64,000 bases of DNA from Brevibacterium jeotgali (lineage in GTDB: Bacteria; Actinomycetota; Actinomycetes; Actinomycetales; Brevibacteriaceae): positions 226,716 to 290,715 of the forward strand of contig NZ_FXZM01000004.1 in NCBI RefSeq assembly GCF_900169175.1, read 5' to 3'. Positions 59,047 to 64,000 of this stretch are shown piece after piece. The notes under the pieces were generated by a model. The model was not told the DNA's origin, searched no databases, and was given only the letters and a program-made list of their open reading frames with translations. Each line of letters opens with the position of its first letter. The first letter of the stretch is position 1. A program made the translations under genes and the position numbers.

Positions 59047-60707
59047 CCACGAGCTGCGCTGAGTACGAGGTGCCGAGGCGGGGGAGACGACCCGCGCCTC
59101 GGCACCTCACCCGCTCGTCGCTGTGGAATCCCACGCGTCGAGGAACGCCTGCTCCCACCCGCGAGGCGTGCGGTCGGCACCCGCGAGGCGTGCGGTCGGC
59201 ACCCGCGAGGCGTGCGGTCGGCACCCGCGAGCCTGTTCGCGGCCTCCTGCGCGGTGCCGTCCGCGGTGGAGGTGAACGCCAGATGGTCGTCATCGACGAA
59301 GATGATCTCCGCCGTGCCGTCCCACCCTGCGGTGCGCAGCGCGCTCACGAGGACGGTGCGACCGTCGTCGCTGCGCGGGTCGGGGCCTGTCGACCGGTCG
59401 AGACGGATCCGCAGGTCTGCCGCGTGCGAGATCTCCTCGACGTCGACGGAGGTGAAGCCGGCCTCCCAGAGTGACGCGACGAGTCCGACGTGGTCCGGCC
59501 AGTCTGCGGCGCGGAAGACGGAGCCGGTCCCCGCTCCGTGGGTGTGCTGCACCGTGACCTCTGCGCCGGTTTCCAGCGGCCAGTCCGGCGAGGAGACGAT
59601 CTGTGCCGCTGTGCGCAGTTCGTCCGCGTTGTCAGCGTGGGCGGTGAGAGTGTCGTCCACGGCATCCGCCGAGGTCGTCGTCACGTGTGCATCGGCGAGT
59701 GCCTCGAGGGCGTCCGCAGCATCATCCAGGTCACCGGAGCCGCCGGGTCCGTCGATCGAGAGCCCCGAGGCGGCCTCGACGGTGAACGTGCCGAGCGCGT
59801 CCTCTTCGACATGCTCGAGAAGCGTCCGCTGGGCGGGGATCGCGTCTGCGTCCGCGGCGACTGCGAGCTCACCGGCCGCGACGACGGGGGTGCGGTCTGT
59901 GTCGGGTCGGCTGTGTTCGTGTTCCGGGTCGTCCTGGACTTCCTGGTCGTTCGAGCCGCCGGCGCCGTGAGCGCCGTCGGAATCGTCGACGGTGATCTCC
60001 GCCCTCGTGATCGTGGCGCCCGCGTCGGCGGCGGCTTCGTGAAGAGTTCGGACGGCGTCGACGGTTCCTCGAGCGCCGAGGTCCAGCCGGTACTGCGGGT
60101 CGCCGCCACCGGAGTCCACTGTCTCGACCCGTACGACTCCACTGTCCGGTTCGGTCTCAGAAGTGGTGGTCTCCACCGCCTCCTCGGCCCATGCGCGCAT
60201 GTCGGTCTCATCGTCGAGTTCGATCTTCGTCGCGCCGCCGATCTCACCGAGGTCTCCGGCACGCACATCCGGGAGGGTGAGGAGTAGGGGCAGGGCACCG
60301 AGGTCGATGTTCTCCGGGTCCGGGACGCAGACGCAGTCCGTCCCACGGCGGACCGGGACCTCGCCGGTGTACGGACCGCTCGTCATCGTGACGAGCGGTG
60401 CGCCGTCGGGATAGCGGTGGTCGTTGACGAGTGCGAGGGCCTCGCTCCCGGTCGTGCGGAGGGACTGAGCATCCGCGTCCTCGTCGAGTGCGACGGCCAA
60501 GGCGGTGGCGTCCGCGTCCTCGTCGTGGACTTCGTCCGCGGTCAGGTGCGGGCCGTCGACCGAGGTGACGGCAGGCAGGGCGCGCAGGGCCTCGGCGATC
60601 GTCCCGTAGTCGGAGGCGGGCCGATCATCGGCGAGGCCGCAGCCCGTCGCGACGAGCAGCAGCGCGCCGATCGCGGCGACGAGGGCGGGGGAGCGACGGG
60701 TCGGCAT
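58779..60707 (-). CDS. Putative lipoprotein with C-terminus frameshifted by a 22-bp repeat
   Basis: Signal peptide with lipobox LVATGC, then about 480 residues of alternating alpha/beta sequence without a recognised domain; acidic linkers such as DDPEHEHSRPDTDRTP separate modules. Up to about 59232 the frame looks normal. There, three perfect 22-base repeats (59156-59221) begin. Because 22 is not a multiple of 3, the frame reads the same DNA in three frames (ADRTPRG, CRPHASR, VPTARLAG) and continues for about 140 aberrant Arg-rich residues to 58779, antisense to the neighbouring dehydrogenase. With a single repeat copy the frame would end GWEQAFLDAWDSTATSG at a TGA at 59107-59109, next to the terminator hairpin. 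That is probably the ancestral end. Confidence 0.8.
   Translation of the reverse strand: MPTRRSPALVAAIGALLLVATGCGLADDRPASDYGTIAEALRALPAVTSVDGPHLTADEVHDEDADATALAVALDEDADAQSLRTTGSEALALVNDHRYPDGAPLVTMTSGPYTGEVPVRRGTDCVCVPDPENIDLGALPLLLTLPDVRAGDLGEIGGATKIELDDETDMRAWAEEAVETTTSETEPDSGVVRVETVDSGGGDPQYRLDLGARGTVDAVRTLHEAAADAGATITRAEITVDDSDGAHGAGGSNDQEVQDDPEHEHSRPDTDRTPVVAAGELAVAADADAIPAQRTLLEHVEEDALGTFTVEAASGLSIDGPGGSGDLDDAADALEALADAHVTTTSADAVDDTLTAHADNADELRTAAQIVSSPDWPLETGAEVTVQHTHGAGTGSVFRAADWPDHVGLVASLWEAGFTSVDVEEISHAADLRIRLDRSTGPDPRSDDGRTVLVSALRTAGWDGTAEIIFVDDDHLAFTSTADGTAQEAANRLAGADRTPRGCRPHASRVPTARLAGGSRRSSTRGIPQRRAGEVPRRGSSPPPRHLVLSAARGQRSSRLASVRRCTSSGPSKIRIARCQPYIAASGTSSLTPAPPWTWMARSMTCRVARGTATFAAEMSPAAALLPCMSIVRAACWHSSRA
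59067..59108. terminator. Bidirectional hairpin terminator
   Basis: GAGGTGCCGAGGCG (59067-59080) and CGCCTCGGCACCTC (59095-59108) pair perfectly between the dehydrogenase stop (59046) and the ancestral stop of the lipoprotein gene (59107). The present lipoprotein frame runs through it. Confidence 0.8.
59156..59231. repeat. 22-bp tandem repeat, three full copies plus a partial
   Basis: Three identical 22-base units at 59156-59177, 59178-59199 and 59200-59221, plus 10 bases of a fourth (59222-59231). Perfect identity indicates recent expansion. The array lies in the 3' coding end of the minus-strand lipoprotein gene. Confidence 0.95.
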
Positions 60708-60978
60708 GCGTTCATTGTGCGGGCGTCAGCGAGCCTGGGACCTCCGCAGGTGTCGCAATGCCCGCACGATTGTGCCGGAACGGGAACGGGCCAGCTGGGG
60801 CTATCCGGCGCGCACTCCGGGCAGATCAGAGATGGCGATCGACCATGATCACGAGGGAGTCTTCGTCGCACACTGCGCGTTCGGTCTGGGCAGATGTTCA
60901 GAATCTGCACATGAGGATCGGGGAGCTCCACCAGGGACTAGGATCGCATTCACGCAATGGGGCGCAGCGGAGGTGCAG

Positions 60979-61902
60979 ATGGAGCAGGAAGCCGCAGTGG
61001 TCGGAGAGTCACTGCGTCGGATCGTGCTGCGCGTCCTTGAGAGAAATCGCAGTGAGCTTGAGGCAACCACGAGCTGGGTCGCGTTCGCCGATGCGAACGG
61101 TCTCGTTTCTGTCGAATGGTCGTCGGATCCAAGGATTGAGCGCGAGATGCGTGCGATCGCGCTGGGAGCCGGTGCGGAGCTCGACACAGACGCGGCGGGT
61201 AGGAACGGTATCGGAACGGCACTCCGACTGGGAACCTCATCGTTCGTCCGTGGCGCCGACCACGATGACGAGAGGTTCTTCGACCTTGTATGTGCTGCCA
61301 GTCCCGTGCTCCACCCGGTGAATTCGTCCGTGTGCGGGGTCATAAATGTGACCGGGCATCTCAAAGCCTCGCACTCGCACGTAGCTCTCGCGCTCAAGCT
61401 CATCGTCTCCCAGATCCGGGGCGAGCTGGTCCGGGCCACCCCGCCGCGTCCGCTGCGTCTGGCCGACGCGCACCGGCGTCTCACCGCGCACATGCCCAAC
61501 GCAGTGGCGACGTTCGACGAGAACACCCTCATCGCAGAGGATGCGCTGACCCCTCAGCTCGCGACTGTCAACCGAAGAGAGCTGTGGGAATCACTGTCGA
61601 CCTTGTCCGTCACTGCGAAGGAGATGGTGTTGCCCACAGGCCATCGCGTGCGGGTTGTGCCGGTGACGAAGGGGACCTGGTCGCACGGTGCGTCTGCGGT
61701 CTTCGACATTTCGCGTGCGAACGCCGTCGATGCCGTAGGACACGATGGTGACGGAGGACCGCTCACTCTGCTCGAGGAGGCAGAACGCAGCGTCATCGCG
61801 TCTGTGCTCCGGCAGTCCGGCGGCAACAAGTCCGACGCGGCCGAGCGCCTCGGGCTGTCTCGCGGCACACTGTACGCACGCATTCGCCGCTACCGTCTCT
61901 GA
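60979..61902 (+). CDS. GAF domain / Fis-type helix-turn-helix regulator
   Basis: A 307-residue cytosolic regulator. The GAF sensor domain (about 10-150) contains the AcoR-type motif GRNGIGTALRLGTSSFVRGADH and the region SVCGVINVTGHLKASHSHVALALKLI. A middle linker follows, then the C-terminal Fis-type HTH, ERSVIASVLRQSGGNKSDAAERLGLSRGTLYARIRRYRL. It lacks the sigma54-interacting AAA+ domain, as is normal for actinobacterial AcoR-like proteins. ATG 60979 is chosen because GGAGG lies 5 bases upstream and TAGGAT (60949-60954) fits a -10 box; longer frames exist but are unsupported. Convergent with the flavin monooxygenase pair, which it may regulate. Confidence 0.85.
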   Translation: MEQEAAVVGESLRRIVLRVLERNRSELEATTSWVAFADANGLVSVEWSSDPRIEREMRAIALGAGAELDTDAAGRNGIGTALRLGTSSFVRGADHDDERFFDLVCAASPVLHPVNSSVCGVINVTGHLKASHSHVALALKLIVSQIRGELVRATPPRPLRLADAHRRLTAHMPNAVATFDENTLIAEDALTPQLATVNRRELWESLSTLSVTAKEMVLPTGHRVRVVPVTKGTWSHGASAVFDISRANAVDAVGHDGDGGPLTLLEEAERSVIASVLRQSGGNKSDAAERLGLSRGTLYARIRRYRL

Positions 61903-62011
61903 CGCCTCGTCGACTCGGAGGGCTCTCCGTCTTTCGACGCCTCTCCAACGCACCGCTCATCGCCTGCGCGCGTCATCGCACGCGCGCGACAGCGCAGGTC
62001 ACTCGACACAA

Positions 62012-62047
62012 CGGATCGGGGGCCGTCGGTGCACGACCCCCGATCCG
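62012..62047. terminator. Bidirectional hairpin terminator
   Basis: CGGATCGGGGG (62012-62022) and CCCCCGATCCG (62037-62047) pair perfectly between the convergent GAF regulator and flavin reductase genes. Confidence 0.8.
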
Positions 62048-62084
62048 CCTCACCGTCCTCTGCTCACGCGGCGGGCTCTCGGTC

Positions 62085-62600
62085 TCAGACCGCGATCTGC
62101 GAGGCAGTGCCGAGCGAGTGCCACGCCCTGCTGTGGTAGACGAGGGGCGGTTCGGCCGCGGCATCGGGTTCAGTATGCCGACCTCCGATCTCCTCGCCCT
62201 CGACCATGAACAGGGTCCCGCCTGCCGCCGGCAGGGTTCCGGTGATGCGACCGCGGATCCACGCGGCGGCGGCCGTGAAGAGTGGCTCGCCCGTCGGAAG
62301 CCGCCGCCACAGGCTCGTGTCCGCGAACCGATCGACGCCGCTCGTTGCGCCCAGTTGAGCGAGATCGAGCTGACGCGAGCTGAGCAGGTGAACGACGATC
62401 GTCTCAGCGCGCAGCAGCGTCGGCGTGCTCGACGACCGTGTGGACGCGGAGAAGGCGACCGTCGGCGGGTCCGCATCCACTGAGCAGACGGAGGTGGCTG
62501 TCATCGCGACCGGGCCGTCGCCCGCATCAGCCGTGACGAGTGCGACTCCAGCGGGGTGATTGCGAAACGCCGTGACGAACTGCTGTGTGAGTGCATTCAT
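62085..62600 (-). CDS. Flavin reductase (HpaC-like), partner of an LLM monooxygenase
   Basis: A 171-residue flavin reductase-domain protein that reduces FMN/FAD with NAD(P)H and hands it to a monooxygenase. FVTAFRNHPAGVALVTADAGDGPVAMTATSVCSVDADPPTVAFS is the conserved flavin-binding N-terminus; the GTLFMVEGEEI segment and YHSRAWHSLG C-terminal motif also match. It follows the LLM-class oxidoreductase by 50 bases on the same strand, so the two form a two-component monooxygenase operon. RBS CAAGGAG precedes ATG 62600. Confidence 0.92.
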   Translation of the reverse strand: MNALTQQFVTAFRNHPAGVALVTADAGDGPVAMTATSVCSVDADPPTVAFSASTRSSSTPTLLRAETIVVHLLSSRQLDLAQLGATSGVDRFADTSLWRRLPTGEPLFTAAAAWIRGRITGTLPAAGGTLFMVEGEEIGGRHTEPDAAAEPPLVYHSRAWHSLGTASQIAV

Positions 62601-62650
62601 GACTTGCTCCTTGTGTGAGAAGACTGCCTGCCTGATCTGGGTGTGTCGGC

Positions 62651-63751
62651 TCAGACTGGGGCGCCGACCGGTGCGTCCACACGTGGGGCGACCTCGGTGG
62701 CGAGCAGGCGCATCGACTCCTGCTCGTACACCTCGTGCGCCGGGTTGGAACCATCGAGCATGGTCGTGAGCAGGGTGCCGAATGGTGCCCTCTCCCGGAC
62801 CTCGGAGATCTGCTGTGCGACCGTCTCCGGCGACCCGAGGATCACCATGTCCTCGATGAGGTCATCAACGGTGACAGCCGCGTCATCCTTGCCGGTGCCG
62901 TTCATGACGGCGCCGGCGCCGAGCCCGTGGAACAGGTTCCACAGGTAGTGGAAGTAATGGAAATTCGGGCCGGCCGGGTCGAAGGCTCTCTCGCGCGCCT
63001 CTTCATCGGTGGGGGCGACGAGGACGTTGCGCGCCACGCGCCAGTTCTCACCGGTGGGCTCCTCGCCGCGCTCGCCGTAACCTTCGACGATCTTGTCCCA
63101 GTGGGAGTGAACGGTCGACAGGGGGACGAAGTTGGCCGACATCGGGATCCAGCCCTGCACAATGGCCTGCTTCACGCTGTTCGATGCCGGAGACATCGCG
63201 GTCGCGGCGATCGGCGGGTGGGGGCGTTGGAATGGCTTGATGGGCTGGCCGATGCTCAGCTCCGCGTTCACCGTCTCGTCGATGGAGAACGGGTAGTGCT
63301 TGCCGGTGAAGTGGAACGGCGCGGTGCCCGTCCACAGCTCCTTGATGATCGAGACAGACTCGATCATGCGCTCGTTGCGCTCCTGGCCGTCCATGACGCC
63401 GAAGGCTTCCCAGTCGCTTGCCAGACCGCCCTGGCCGACGCCCCAGATGAAGCGTCCGCGGGCCATGTTGTCGAATTGTGCGACTGTCGCGGCGGCCATC
63501 GCGGGGTGGTACATCGGCAGGGCAGTGACTCCACTGCCCAACGTGATGTTCTTCGTCCGGTGGATGACGGAGGCCATCAGCATGAGGGGTGAGGCGACAG
63601 GCTCGGTCGCACACGTCTGGTGCTCGCCGATGAACGCTTCGGCATAGCCGAGCTCGTCCGCCAGGATGATCCTGTTCGCGTCTGATTCGTAGGCCTCGGC
63701 CAGCGAGACGTCGGCGGGATGGATCGGCATTCCGAAGAGTCCGAGTTTCAT
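62651..63751 (-). CDS. LLM-class (luciferase-like) flavin-dependent oxidoreductase
   Basis: A 366-residue TIM-barrel monooxygenase of the bacterial luciferase family. MKLGLFGMPIHP starts the first beta strand. Family landmarks are DELGYAEAFIGEHQT, SPLMLMASVIHRTKNITLGSGVTALPMYHPAMAAATVAQFDNMARGRFIWGVGQGG and PHPPIAATAMSP. It uses reduced flavin from the downstream reductase to oxygenate an unknown organic substrate (limonene- or long-chain-aldehyde-type reactions are known in the family). ATG 63751 has AGGAAT upstream; an in-frame extension to 63901 crosses the insertion-sequence end and is not real. The upstream region is cut by an IS3-family element at about 63872. Confidence 0.92.
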   Translation of the reverse strand: MKLGLFGMPIHPADVSLAEAYESDANRIILADELGYAEAFIGEHQTCATEPVASPLMLMASVIHRTKNITLGSGVTALPMYHPAMAAATVAQFDNMARGRFIWGVGQGGLASDWEAFGVMDGQERNERMIESVSIIKELWTGTAPFHFTGKHYPFSIDETVNAELSIGQPIKPFQRPHPPIAATAMSPASNSVKQAIVQGWIPMSANFVPLSTVHSHWDKIVEGYGERGEEPTGENWRVARNVLVAPTDEEARERAFDPAGPNFHYFHYLWNLFHGLGAGAVMNGTGKDDAAVTVDDLIEDMVILGSPETVAQQISEVRERAPFGTLLTTMLDGSNPAHEVYEQESMRLLATEVAPRVDAPVGAPV

Positions 63752-63871
63752 GATTCCTGTACCTTTCGTGGGGGTCGGCAGCAGTGCTGCGTGCGCTGGA
63801 ACCGGGGAGGGCCCAGCGGCTGCGTCGACCTCGTGCCCGTCTTTGAGCCGAGGTCTACGGTGTGAAGCAGT

Positions 63872-64000
63872 TGTGAATCGCCCCGGGTTTAATGGAGACA
63901 TCGATAACCCGGAAGGATGGGCGGCATGGTCGCACCACGAAAGTACCCCGACGAGCTACGCGAGCGAGCCACGAGGATGGCGATCGATGCGCGCAAAGAT
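63872..64000 (+). mobile_element. Left end of an IS3-family insertion sequence, cut by window edge
   Basis: The stretch TGTGAATCGCCCCGGG (from 63872), followed by a TTTAATGGAGAC segment, resembles the terminal inverted repeat of actinobacterial IS3-family elements, which commonly read TGAA(C/T)CGCCCCGG followed by a TGGAGAC block. The orfA start lies 54 bases inside. The right end and target duplication are outside the window. Confidence 0.75.
63926..64000 (+). CDS. IS3-family transposase OrfA, N-terminus only
   Basis: ATG 63926 opens MVAPRKYPDELRERATRMAI, the start of the HTH_Tnp_1 helix-turn-helix of IS3-family OrfA, which binds the element ends. RBS GGAAGGATGGGCGGC precedes. Only 25 codons are inside the window. 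OrfB (the DDE integrase part) should follow, normally reached by -1 frameshifting. Confidence 0.88.
   Translation, partial: MVAPRKYPDELRERATRMAIDARKD

Noticed and set aside
63752..63901. N-terminal extension of the LLM oxidoreductase.
   Set aside because: It crosses the insertion-sequence end, lacks family similarity, and MKLGLFG at 63751 is the natural start.

Overview
The window is GC-rich actinobacterial DNA (about two thirds G+C by eye, GTG/TTG starts, several probable leaderless promoters, a 13E12/DUF222 HNH gene, LPXTG surface proteins, actinobacterial beta-oxidation enzymes). The best guess is a member of the Micrococcales, perhaps Brevibacterium-like. That genus assignment is inference: a linocin-M18-type encapsulin is present, but no rRNA or other phylogenetic marker is. 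Coding density is high. No tRNA, rRNA, CRISPR array, prophage or recognisable defence island is visible. One insertion sequence (IS3 family) begins at the right edge.

Layout. 1-5.5 kb: the 3' part of an L-serine dehydratase, then a large SpaA/SdrD-type LPXTG adhesin broken by a net +1 frameshift. 5.8-9.6 kb: a two-domain VOC dioxygenase, an alanine/glycine:cation symporter and a PLP aminotransferase, all on the minus strand. 9.8-13.5 kb: a heterodimeric ABC exporter whose two subunits have lost complementary ATPase motifs. 13.5-15.8 kb: a serine protease remnant and an antibiotic-resistance-type ABC-F gene preceded by a short leader ORF carrying the macrolide-arrest sequence MRLR. 16-24 kb: twin SAM methyltransferases, an EamA permease, an orphan encapsulin beside a CPBP membrane protease, an SSP411-type thioredoxin-domain protein and a thioredoxin. 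24-41 kb: M18 aminopeptidase, 13E12 HNH protein, two MFS permeases, a DUF1684/amidotransferase-like fusion, M13 metallopeptidase, CopC, glycerate kinase, phosphoglucomutase, a lipoprotein and a rhodanese.

41-59 kb is a catabolic region for acyl-CoA chemistry. It holds three AMP-forming acyl-CoA ligases, an acetyl-CoA hydrolase/CoA-transferase, an acyl-CoA thioesterase, an enoyl-CoA hydratase, two acyl-CoA dehydrogenases, a thiolase, a cyclase-family hydrolase and a TetR regulator. An LPXTG-anchored trypsin-like protease and a META-domain lipoprotein are embedded in it. 59-64 kb: a lipoprotein whose C-terminus has been frameshifted by a 22-bp tandem repeat, a GAF/Fis-type regulator, and a two-component flavin monooxygenase pair (LLM oxidoreductase plus flavin reductase), with the IS3 element inserted upstream of the pair.

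Two themes run through the window. First, short tandem repeats are unusually common. They occur in intergenic gaps and as in-frame low-complexity inserts in otherwise ordinary enzymes, and in one case they have shifted a reading frame. Second, many convergent gene pairs are separated by long, nearly perfect hairpins that probably end transcription in both directions. The most interesting regulatory candidate is the ABC-F leader at about 15.6-15.8 kb.
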